Shown one piece after another: positions 14,901-24,367 of a stretch of 64,000 bases of DNA. Positions within the stretch are counted from its first letter, which is position 1. Each line of letters starts with the position of its first letter. The stretch comes from Tubulanus polymorphus (taxonomy: Eukaryota; Nemertea; Palaeonemertea; Tubulaniformes; Tubulanidae), in the NCBI RefSeq assembly GCF_964204645.1, contig NC_134028.1:2888501-2952500 (forward strand). The letters are read 5' to 3'. Below the pieces are notes generated by a model. The model worked only from the letters and a program-made list of their open reading frames with translations. It was not told the origin of the DNA and did not search any database. Position numbers and translations under genes: made by a program.

Positions 14901-17900
14901 TTGCGATAAATTGTGCAACAAACAGCACAAATCGAAAGGGTGTTTGAAACGCACACCAGAATAATTGCACAATATATTTAACAGAGTTCACTGAATGACA
15001 TCTCAAAACATCACAACAATACTGCCAGTACTTTCACTCGTGTACAATACACACTAGAACAAAATGTATCTGAAAAACAGACACTCAGCAATACACAATG
15101 TACGGACACATGTGTAATGGACTGCACTGCAGCAGCGGTACCACACAATAGAACAGCGTCATAACAGGTGCGAGTTTGTTAGGGATGAAAGAACAAACCT
15201 CGATGAACTCCTCAACCATGTAATACAGTATATACAGACAAAATATACACTCGCAAACAAACACGAAACTATCCGTATTCGTATTATAACGAATCAGTTT
15301 CACAGTACGAAATACGGATGACGTAATCGCCCCACCTGTCGATGGGAACTCCATTACTAGTCTGAAATGGGCGGCGATGCGAGAGAAAAAGAGAATAGAA
15401 AAAAATATTTGATTAGATCGCGCGATTTATATGTATATTATGCGATGACCGATCGACTACAGTTTTGAACCTGAAACACTGGGAAAATAGAGTCCTACAC
15501 CGGAGAGACATTGACCCTGCGAAAATTTTGAGACTCACAGACCCTGCGAAAACCTCAGGGAGTTCGTTTCTATCAAATACTAGATATGGCATACGTCATG
15601 GTGTCAGAAATAAACAAAGGCAATAACTAAGATACAGTAAAATCCCATGATACAAAATGAGTCCCAATCGTTTCCTTGAGCTAGAAGTTTTTCTTCTATT
15701 TCATCTTGATAGTCATCTTCAGAAATACTAATATGGATAATCAAGGTATAATCGAAACGTTGAAAATAAACTACTAGCTTTTCAGACTAGTCGTTCTTTT
15801 TGTATTGCGAGATTCTACTGTATATCATTTCAACATGGTAATAACTAAGGTTATTGTGTAGGGTTCATCATTTTTCCAGTTTAGCAACATCTACTGAAGT
15901 CGCGTGATCAGTCATGCATAATACACTGAAAACTGACCTCGATAATTTCCTCAATCGAGTAGTAGATTATAAACAGAACGAAGATACATTCACAAACGAG
16001 GACAAAGTGGTCCAACGCGGTCGCGTAACGGATCAGTTTCACCGTGCGGAACACAGATGAGGTGATAGCGCCACCTGTTGCCGGGAATTCAAAAACCAAC
16101 CTGTAATTACATCAACAACAACGTGCTCATACAGAAACACACATAACATACACAGAAATGTTTTTTCTCGCAATTAGTAAAAGAAAAACATAAGCCGCGA
16201 TCACACGGGGAAAATCTTTCCCAGGTCAAACCGGCACGGACCAGACCTCAATTCAAATTTGCCCGTGCCTAATTAGCGAGTGCGTTCACACATAAATCAC
16301 TCACTTGTTTCAAAAAAATGCAGTGGCAAGTGAGGTGAGTTACATCCAGAACAAACTACCGGTAGAGCTTTCATACAAAATCATTTGACCCGTGCTAAAA
16401 TTTGGCGCCGACGTGGTCACACATATTTGATCAGGCCAAATTTCAAACAGGCACTGATGTGAACTGGCACTTGTCACAAAACTCTAGTGGGATCGCAGCT
16501 ATGATATAAGACAGTACACTGCAACATAGTGCAAGGTAAAATCAGTGTATTATGCATAGAAATTACATACAATATGAAGAATGACATTTTAATAAAATTT
16601 GACGACTGAGATCAAAACAATGATGCTAGCTCGATTAAGTAGAGATAATTGGATATCTTTTTAATTCTAAGTATTTGATCAAATTTCAATTCTCTACTTC
16701 TATGCAAATACCAATGAATTTAAAAGTTTCATAACACAGCTGCATCAACATACCTCACTACGCAGAATAGATTGATATTAGCATTGTAAACGGTAAAATC
16801 AATGAACACTACTCTCGTGCCTCTGTCCAACCACAGGTTATCTTTCAAAGCTCTGATTATTTCCGTAGATTCGGCTTTGGTCAGTTTCAGATCCTGCACG
16901 TAGCCACCCCCGCCGTACGATGTTATCTGACCCATGTGATTCGAACCGTCCAGGGCCGCCGAAGTCTGATAGCGCCACCTAGAAACGATAGCAGGAATGC
17001 GAATAGGCACATCTCGATACAAATTTTTATCAAAAGATTTTTCCTGGAAATAATTAAAGAGCTCTCATTATTATATTAACAGCTGCACTGAAAAACATTG
17101 ACTTGAGTAATTTCTAGACAATTGATCATACAAACTGCTCGCCCACAAGAACAGCAAACAGACGTGAATTCAACAACTATTCAGAGCTGTTAAACATCGA
17201 TTCTGGCAGGAGCTCTGGTAGAGTGCTATAGGCCATTCACCTGGAGCCGGTTCCACAGTCGTGTAGATGCTAGACTTAGTTAGAGAGTTGGAGTTGACTC
17301 ATTCGATATGAACTCCAAATCCACTCCAACTCATTGTGGTTAAGGATCCAGATCCAAATTTGTGATTTTATTCGGCGGTAATTCATTGAAAATGAACTGT
17401 TTTTAACTCAGGGAGAGTAAACTCTTACAACTGTGGAACTGAATCCTGAACATTTATAGTCTGTTAAGGAGAGGGGGGATATGATTTATTCCTCCCATTT
17501 CCGTAGTGAACGCGATCCTAGAATCAAGGTTATTTCAACCTCCCCGGCAGGGATTCGAACCTGATGGCATCGAGATTACCACGGCATGAAACCCTGCCAT
17601 AATCGACCGTGTGCGCAGATACATGCGCAGTTCAGATGATGTGATTTTTAGCCAATCAGAAATCCCGTTTTATTTTAGCCCGGGTTTTCCCATTTATAGT
17701 TCTTCCTTGAAATTTGCCTCAACGATTATACAACGAGCAATCTGATTGGTGCCGCCAGTTTTCGTTCGGAAAGCTGCGCATGTACCTGTGCACCCGGTCT
17801 ACTGATGCAGGGGTTCGTGCCGTGGCTGAGTGTAGCGATGCCATCAGGTTCGAGTCCCTGCAGAGGGAGGATGGGTTATTTCTCGCTGAAACTTACGCGG

Positions 17901-18389
17901 TGCTCGTGTTGTATTTCTCAAACGGCCCGAATGGAGACTTATCTTCAATGGTTTCCGCGTACGATTCGTAGCATTGTTTGATTTCGTCGGCGAAGTCAGC
18001 GTGAACGATGCACGAATTGTTGCGTACTTTCAGTTGTCGTAGACGCGGAACTCCGAGCAGTTTGTTCTCGTAGTAGATATAATGCAGTTCGTCAGCGCTC
18101 AGGTTTTTACCGTTATACCAATTTTCCCAGTATAGTCCATCGAGGAGTGGTCCTTCAGCGAACTGCAAATAGGTACAAATTGCTTTTTAATGTACAGTTA
18201 AAATCAGGAAAAAATGTTTTTATTTCACCCGATAAGAGCCGCAATAAGCATTTCATAACCAAATATGATAAGTCCCTTCCCACCGGTGCCAAATGGGTAC
18301 AATTAAGCGTCCTGGCTTTTTCAGTGACCACCTCAGTCGGAGAATTAGCGCTTTGAACTTTTTTATGGAAAGGCGCTATAGAAAAACTG

Positions 18390-18442
<53 letters not shown>

Positions 18443-21400
18443 CATTACATGTATGTTTCACACAGATCAAATCTGGTCCAATCAAAATCTGCAGACCAGG
18501 CCTGTGTCAAATTTCAGCACAGGTCAGATTACTGCATGTGAATGCTAACTGATTATTGAAGACCTCACTTGCCACAGCATTGTTCATCATCGAGTGAGTA
18601 GATTTCGCGTGAACGCACTTTCTAATTAAGCGTAGGTCAAATTTGACTCAAAATGACCAAACTTTGGTTCATCTAAATCTATTTTTTTAAGATAATTTTT
18701 GGTAGTTCTTACCCTCCAGAAGTCGGCCATCGTGTTGGAGCCGCGGAATGTGTTTTTTGTGTCGTTAAATTGAGAATCGAGGAACAGTTCACTCATCACT
18801 TTAGTGTAGTAATACATCGTAGTACTCGTCATACAAAACGACACTAAAATAAAAACAACGAATAAAGCAAAATATCAATAACATTATACAACAGCCACAC
18901 TCAGCCGTGGAGAAGTCAAAACCCTACTATATACTGATTATCAAGATTAAAATTCGAAATTTCTCAAAGACAAATTAAAATGAAATTGGACAGGATGTTT
19001 ACCATTATTTACTGACAGAACTTTTTTGAACTCACTGAAACGACAAACTGATGAACGAATGCCGCTAATTGCAGCACCATACGTCAAGAATATTCACTAC
19101 AAGTGAAAGACTGGTCGGAATGGTCCCCACTTAATTGATGATGATCATCATTATCATCATAATCATCATCATGATTCATTTTCACGCTCAAAGATTTTCT
19201 CTAGAGAGAATCCAAAACTTCTTCGTCAACTTATTTTACTAATGGCATATTAAGAATATATTATCATCAGAGATAGTGGGTGACTTTTTTCAGGAATTCT
19301 TTCATTATTTCAATCACTATTGCAAGCGTTTAATTTGTTCAAATTGCAGCCTTCAATATTATTTTTACCAGCCACAAATTTTCAAAATAGCTTTTATGGA
19401 TTAAATCAATTGAACGTGCGATGGTGCCAATCATCGTAAAACAATTTCATATACTGCGCATAAATAAAAAGTGAAAATTTCAGATCGGAAATCTCGTGCT
19501 GGTTGTTTTACTGATAATTTGATAGTGAATGCTTATTGACATACAATACAACAGAACCTGCGCAGGTTCCATTAACGTCTAGTTCACTACCCAACGCTGG
19601 TTCGTTGCCATGGTGAAATAAGATGCTTACTACCGGTTATCAATAATTGATGAAGTGAATTCTCGATAGCACGCCTCACAGGATACGCGCGCGCGCATAT
19701 ATATATACAAAATTTACTATTCAAAATTCGAAATTATTCCGAAATAGGCTTTAGGGCTAGATGTTTTTCTTTGAATTTTAATAAGTTTTACAAAACTTCT
19801 GTCAATGTTACATATACATGTAAATACATCTTCACGTGATACACGCGTCATCAAAAACATTTTCACAAATATTTCTGGAAAATCTTTTACATCCATACTT
19901 TTTTCACGTCATTTCTTAACTACTAAAAAAGCTGCTGTCAGTCTGTGGGCCATTTCATCTATTGATATATTCCCTCTTCAGGGAAGCATTTCGTAAAGTG
20001 CTCTGAGCAGCTTGCTGGATTTAGCACTTTATAAGCCGCATTATAATTATGCACAATGATATAAGCAGATGATGAAAATGTCAATTTGTGAAGAAAAAAA
20101 AATCTCTATTCTTATTTTGAATCGACCGTAAATATAATCTCCGCTCTTTTTTAAATCTTCAGTTTCATCATCAGTTAATTCCTCAATATTGATTATGCTA
20201 TTCAACGACATCAGGTTTTATCGAGGTTTCTATAGTGACGACCGTTTCATGTTGTCATTACGGGAGAAATCGCACGGAATCGTCGTCGCTCCTAAACAGG
20301 ACAATCTCTCCGCACGAACAGTTTAAAACCGCCAATATTGTTTTGACAAACTTTATCATATTTGCTAATATATAAAATCTAACACAATATATTTTCCAAA
20401 ACGATATTTTTTCCACAATTTTTCCCACAATAGCTGTGTCTCTTTGGAACAATATCGATCATACTCTCCGTCTCACACTATTTTTCATTAATCAGAATTG
20501 TGCAATTTTTTTGAAATTTCTCATCTGAAATATATTCAAGCACGTTTCAAAATTCAATTAGATAACAACTACAGATTCTGTGATTACATGACATAATAGA
20601 AATAGCATCTGCAACCAACACAAATGTTCATTTTAACAATGTAAATATCATCGATCAAAGACAGTTTATCTAATGAAAAGCAAATCAGCCCTTATAACAG
20701 GCCTTTAGGCTTATCCAGAAAGTGCCAAAAATTGTTATAGACTGAATCAAAGGGAAAACTGTGACAAGGAAAATATACTTACGAATTCCCAGGATGATCA
20801 AAAATATCAGATAAACGATTAACTCTCGCAATGTTGTCTTGACGTGCAGTTCTCTGTCCTGAGAGGTTTCTTCAGTCTGTCGTGTCGCCCATAACGCTGT
20901 AAAATAGAAAAAATGTTTCGGAATCAGCAAAATGATATCTTAAAACTCAACAATCAGCAGGTCTATACGAGGTTTTATGATTGTCTTTTATGAAAATGGA
21001 CCCAGTTGATGAAATATACCCTAGTCAATATGGTTTTTCTGTTGATGTTGAAGACCATGAACTAAAAAAAACTCTGACAAGACATTTGCGTAGATTTCAT
21101 CCATATCATTTATCAGTAAACATCAATCTAATCAGGTAGCAATTCAATCTGATAGGATCAAGGTCATTAAGATGAAGTTTCACATTCTAAATTGAAGCTA
21201 TGTTTTGAAAAACATTCTTTTGACTGAAACTCTAAATATCATTAATTTTCTCATAAAAATCAATCTTCTAGAAACATTTAAGATGCGTGCGTGTGCATTC
21301 CAACGCACAAAATCTTTTTCTTACGTCAAACGCCGGTTGCCATGACACGTAATCTATTATTGACAACTCGGACGAAAGCGGAACGTGCCACAATTCATCA

Positions 21401-22308
21401 GTGACACGGATAGAAGAGAAACACGACGCAGTAATTCCATGAATTATTTAATTTTCAATTAAATGCTATGCTACCTCATCAATTTTTCAAGTTAACAACC
21501 GTCAAGAGGCTAGTAACACCTGATGAATCTGAAGATTTTATATTCCAGAATTAGGGACCGATAAGATTTATCAATTCCCAATAATACCTTAGGCCTATAT
21601 CAGATTGAAGAATTTCAACTTCCTAAATGCTCAGTAATTTTCTATTTTGGAGGCCTAGGTGTTTATATCTTACGGAGTCTTCCCTTTTTGTCCCTTCCCC
21701 ATATTTTCACCCCTACCCATTTTTTCGATCATGCCCCTTTCCCACTGGGCCCTTTCTTTGTTTTTGATATTTTTTTCCGGTTATTTTCATTATTTGTTTC
21801 TTTCTATTGCCTTCATAAATACTATCAGTACACCCACTGAAATTTCTCTTTTCAAATACGCGTAAAACTTTCGAAACCAAAATCGAAAATTGAAATTCTG
21901 TTTAACCTTTGAAACAAGAAAGTGAGGAATAAGCAGATAAGTCAGAAAAATAGAATCAGCTTCAAAGTTAAATAAAGAATATTACATATCGTGATACTTA
22001 CAACGCAGGCCTCTTTTGAACTTGTACCAGCAGCCGTGAGGTTCTTCTACAACTACCTGTTGATCGGTCGGACCATCCATAACGCGAACGGCCCCATCGA
22101 CGTACATTTCACTTTCCATCGCCGCCGGTTGGTCATCGTACCGCGCCCCGGGATTATCGATACCATCGTCGCTCCACGCGTGACGCGATTGGGCACTGCT
22201 CGGGCGCTGTAGTCGATTCCGCGTGATGCTCCCAGTCGAGCCCATACGATCCATCTCTAGTGAATCGTTCGCCGACAGTCGCTGTGAACTCGTCGGGCGA
22301 CTACTCAT
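5928..22308 (-). CDS. PKD2: Polycystin-2 (TRPP2) cation channel, complete gene
   Basis: Exons in transcript order: 22308-22002, 20896-20783, 18843-18713, 18162-17897, 16978-16754, one of 16100-15938 or 15361-15199, 14671-14435, 14301-14120, 13621-13402, 8859-8726, 8404-8287, 7949-7620, 7295-7089, 5957-5928. Phases all join, giving 887 residues (human 968). The cytoplasmic N-terminus is followed by S1 ([16 protein letters not shown]), then the extracellular polycystin/TOP domain with [16 protein letters not shown] and [14 protein letters not shown]2-S6 follow, with the pore motif LRIILGDF (filter about 550-552) and S6 [19 protein letters not shown]. An EF-hand loop [12 protein letters not shown] lies at about 676-687, and the coiled coil [23 protein letters not shown] at about 755-780. 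The C-terminus is LVREELERW and finally NTTNV. The first ATG is preceded by an in-frame stop. Known role of the family: Ca-permeable cation channel of cilia and ER, partner of PKD1 proteins. Its introns host MITEs, a foldback repeat and two nested small genes. Confidence 0.96.
8438..8664. mobile_element. hAT-like MITE in a PKD2 intron
   Basis: About 227 bases bounded by CAGGGTGGCCACTTTT on the left and AGTGGCCACCATG on the right, an inverted pair typical of short non-autonomous hAT elements. The interior carries the ccctgattttc-type runs seen in the related copies at 13663, 28398 and 41052. No coding potential. Confidence 0.65.
9055..10557. repeat. Tandem segmental duplication, unit 1
   Basis: About 1.5 kb that recurs at 11453-12893. 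It includes the small gene copy 1, its 3' flank (cacctcccggtaca near 9080) and about 1 kb on its 5' side. The segment 10010-10557 is almost identical to 12345-12893, with only two differences in a 117-base stretch starting near 10083. The part at 9640-9900 is more diverged and carries indels. Confidence 0.9.
9167..9478 (-). CDS. Unrecognised small helical protein, intronic gene copy 1
   Basis: An intronless frame of 103 residues inside the PKD2 intron between exons 13621-13402 and 8859-8726, on the same strand. The start was chosen at MSSTAVQEF because identity with copy 2 (11575-11871) begins there; an upstream in-frame ATG would add nine poorly conserved residues. The protein looks wholly alpha-helical, probably coiled coil ([20 protein letters not shown], then [20 protein letters not shown]), and ends in an acidic tail (DTEDDEE). 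Of the first 91 residues, 63 match copy 2, and substitutions are mostly conservative, which argues that the protein was maintained after duplication. No signal peptide, membrane segment or known catalytic motif is seen. I do not recognise the family. It could be a retrogene or a lineage-specific gene. Confidence 0.6.
   Translation of the reverse strand: MSSTAVQEFLALDKKFRAACQKVNVIDQKLRHLDVQFERACADNTRAFMHNRRLQMATLEGVRKMYYMYAKKQAERMDELREICIAEMTDTEDDEEHFEVDSM
11453..12893. repeat. Tandem segmental duplication, unit 2
   Basis: Second copy of the block at 9055-10557, in direct orientation and separated by about 0.9 kb of unique sequence. It starts near tagttatatagtctatagca and ends near 12893, where both copies share gttgaattgcaataattc before diverging. 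It contains small gene copy 2. Confidence 0.9.
11575..11871 (-). CDS. Unrecognised small helical protein, intronic gene copy 2
   Basis: An intronless frame of 98 residues starting MSSPAVQEF, in the same PKD2 intron about 2.4 kb upstream of copy 1 in gene direction. The central block [12 protein letters not shown] is shared with copy 1. The C-terminus is different and shorter: after EMTNTRDEA the frame reaches TGA early, replacing the acidic tail of copy 1, apparently through a small deletion and frame change. The frame remains open 25 codons upstream of this ATG, so a longer N-terminus is possible but is not shared with copy 1. Function unknown. The pair lies in a duplicated DNA block whose non-coding part is much better conserved than the genes themselves. 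Confidence 0.55.
   Translation of the reverse strand: MSSPAVQEFYVVNKKFQLAYQKVTVIDQRLRHLDVQIERAYADDSRALIHNRQSQIATLEGVRKMYYLYVKKLGDRMEELRDICTAEMTNTRDEAQSS
13663..13906. mobile_element. hAT-like MITE in a PKD2 intron
   Basis: Bounded by AGGGTGTGGCCACC and GGTCGGTGGCCATCCT in inverted orientation, about 244 bases. Internal ttccctgatttatcc and tctagagttttccagg motifs match the other members. It lies 42 bases upstream (gene direction) of the pore exon acceptor. Confidence 0.65.
15199..15361 (-). other. PKD2: PKD2 alternative exon B (tandem duplicate of exon A)
   Basis: Also 163 bases and 54 residues, starting [10 protein letters not shown] and ending YYMVEEFIE, with a TTTCAG acceptor and a GTTTGT donor. 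Entry phase (AG + A = Arg) and exit phase are the same as for exon A. No stop or frameshift is present. Because 163 is not a multiple of three, including both exons would break the frame, so use should be mutually exclusive. The differences from exon A cluster in the linker before S2 (NTNTDS versus ATALDH) and along S2. Confidence 0.88.
15938..16100 (-). other. PKD2: PKD2 alternative exon A (end of TOP domain plus S2)
   Basis: A 163-base exon coding for 54 residues, starting [10 protein letters not shown] and ending YYSIEEIIE. It has an AG acceptor at 16101-16102 and a GTCAGT donor. It enters in the phase left by the exon ending at 16754 (AG + G = Arg) and leaves in the phase of the exon at 14671. 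It is homologous to exon B (41 of 54 residues identical) and is the closer of the two to human PKD2 at the LVEFPATGG segment. Confidence 0.9.
16193..16500. mobile_element. MITE-like element with AGCYGCGATC termini
   Basis: Left end AGCCGCGATCACAC and right end GTGGGATCGCAGCT are an imperfect inverted pair about 308 bases apart in a PKD2 intron. Interior motifs recur elsewhere in the window: a TCTAATTAAGC..GGGCCAAATT-type motif near 8157, 18621 and 62413, and GGTGCCAAATGG near 8011 and 18283. This indicates a dispersed family with several decayed copies. No coding potential. Confidence 0.55.
17480..17890. mobile_element. Foldback repeat with two inverted tRNA-promoter-like arms (copy 1)
   Basis: The left arm (read on minus) and right arm (read on plus) share the order TGCRCAC, GGTC, CAGGG, CGATGCCATCAGGTTCGA and TCCCTGC. 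Each arm contains a consensus RNA polymerase III B-box: GGATTCGAACC at 17551-17561 (reverse complement GGTTCGAATCC) and GGTTCGAGTCC at 17847-17857. An A-box-like TGGCTGAGTG lies before the latter. The inner parts also pair (TACATGCGCAG and CTGCGCATGTA). The right arm ends within about 10 bases of the donor of PKD2 exon 18162-17897. Confidence 0.6.
18391..18442. repeat. (TTA)n microsatellite
   Basis: About 17 nearly perfect ATT/TTA triplets in the PKD2 intron upstream of exon 18162-17897. The open frames across it are low-complexity artefacts. Confidence 0.95.
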
Positions 22309-24012
22309 TATTGTCTCTGACAATCAGATTTAGTTTACTAATCCTTATTACGACTTCACCAATAACAGTTGACAGAGAGGAAAATGTATGAATCGGTGCT
22401 TTTTTACTGATTTACTCCTTAAATTCCAAATTATTGTTTCACTCCTCGGTCGGTGTAGTAGTAGAAACAATTATCACTGACACTGGTCGGTGCGCTAGAA
22501 TTATTGTGGTTTACGCGTTTGGCTCGTCAGCTGTACTGTTTCATCGATCGATGAAACGCGTTCACTTTCCTCCGATAGAGTGGCGTTCTGCTTCGCTTCA
22601 CTTCGCAGAATTCACTTCCTGGTTCAGTTAACATGGTTTAGTTACAGTCGGGAAAAGTATGGTGACGTCAGAGTTATTGGGCTATCCCGATAGACTGGTT
22701 TCCGCGCTACCTGTCGAGCCCCTGCGTGGTGCATTGGTTTCCAGTAGATAAAATCCAAAATCCGCATGGAAATTAATATTTTGGGGTGAATAGATGTGAA
22801 ATGTCATTAAATGTTTCATTCGTGAAAACAAAAAGTTAAATATTTCAAATTTGTTCAGAATTCGGTCTATCTATTTTGGCGTCACTTGCTATCCATACGA
22901 CTTTTGGCGATCGCGAATTAAAAAGCTACTCGTTGTTTTTCTGTCAGCTGATAACTGTTTGACAGGTCACAGCCAGTGCTACATTTCAAGAGCGTTTGCT
23001 TCAGTCTAAAGTTGCGCTTTACTTTTAACAGAATATTCATTGCGAATGGCATGATATGAGGTAGGCCTTGATAGCATATAACCGCATATATTGCATGCAT
23101 TTGAATTGCAGTGAGGAGTCAGAAGATCGAATCCAAGATTTTGAAAAATGAAGGTGAAGATTTTCGAAGTACAGAATGGATTCCATATTCCATAATATGC
23201 GGGTTTGATATATTTACTTCTAGTGGGAACAGAAACAGGCTCATTTTAGTTGAAGAAGATGCAAATTTGACCTGTTGACTTTGATGTAAATTGACATGCC
23301 AATGCATGATTAGAACTTGTGCTTCTTCAAGCTCAGTCAGTTTTCTACAGTAAAATCACGAAGCCTTTTTACGGTGGCACAGCCAGAACTTCTATAAGTC
23401 ATACTACAAACTTGTGCAGTTATCTAATAGGATCAACACATTTTCATTACTCAAGCAGATAGCTTAGATTTACCCAGAATTGTAGCCTTTATCTGGTGTT
23501 TATGTTAGGCTATCTGTAGTTCTATCCATTCTAGTGAACTTAAAACTATTAAACATTGATCGTAAACATTAAGGTATGGTTTGATTGAAATATTCATGTT
23601 CTGGAATTTCAATTGACAGCGTTCAATTTATTAAACTATTTAATCGGGCATGTTAGTTTGATGTAGGCCTATGGAGTTTTTACTATAGGCCTATACTGTT
23701 GATTAAGCGATTGTTTAGACTAAATCGTTTTCATATAACGAAGGATTATTTCGTACTTGTAAATAGACAGATGTTTGCATAGATTATTTTATGTAACTGA
23801 AGTCAGCTGTGAACTGTCTAAATTCCTCATTCTAGTTTAAGCTACTTACAGAATATTATGCTTCGATGTATTATTCATGCATTTCTATACTTAACTATTC
23901 TGTTAAATCTTAACCCGGTAGATGCCACCGGTTACAAATGGTTGGTTTAGGAATCCTCACCAATCGGAGCCAATCTTTGCCTTGACAGATTTTTTATGAT
24001 TTAATTTTTCAG
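22309..24012. other. Divergent promoter region between PKD2 and the SLC16 gene
   Basis: About 1.7 kb between two genes transcribed away from each other. No coding exon is seen. The PKD2 5' UTR extends from 22308 upward. A splice-acceptor-like tttttcag at 24005-24012, followed by a CAG-repeat-containing stretch, may start the 5' UTR exon that carries the SLC16 start codon. No TATA element can be assigned with confidence. Confidence 0.45.
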
Positions 24013-24367
24013 GTTCCACCAGCAGAGTTCACTTGAAGCAGCAGCAGCAGCAGCGAGGTTATCGCCGCATTGTTTTCAGTTGGGTACTATGCCAGCCAGA
24101 TATACGATACACCGATCCATGCATAAACAGTCGACATTATATGCAAATATACCGTTCTGTAGTGATTATTTAATGACACAAAAAGTGACTACCAAGTGTT
24201 CGTTAATACGAGAAAACTCTGAGGATTTAAATCACCAAATAACGCTCTTTTCATTCTAATTAGTCAATGTCGTCAGTTTGAATTCAATTCGGGTCATATC
24301 CAAAATTCTAAAATATTAAATTTCCGAATCTTGCCACTGGAGATACAAAGTTTGTTGATTCATCGGA

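Noticed and set aside
17551-17561. tRNA gene on the minus strand (GGTTCGAATCC T-loop motif)
   Set aside because: No acceptor-stem or anticodon-arm pairing could be built around the motif, and the same unit recurs inverted nearby and at 34119, so it is a tRNA-derived repeat and not a tRNA gene.
17714-17971. Plus-strand frame of 85 codons across a PKD2 exon
   Set aside because: It is the antisense of PKD2 exon 18162-17897 plus the tRNA-like foldback arm, with no independent support.
18155-18541. Open frames of poly-isoleucine or poly-tyrosine
   Set aside because: Translation of a (TTA)n microsatellite within a PKD2 intron.
22309-22323. Extended PKD2 N-terminus starting at 22323
   Set aside because: That codon is TTG, preceded directly by an in-frame TGA; the first ATG is at 22308.
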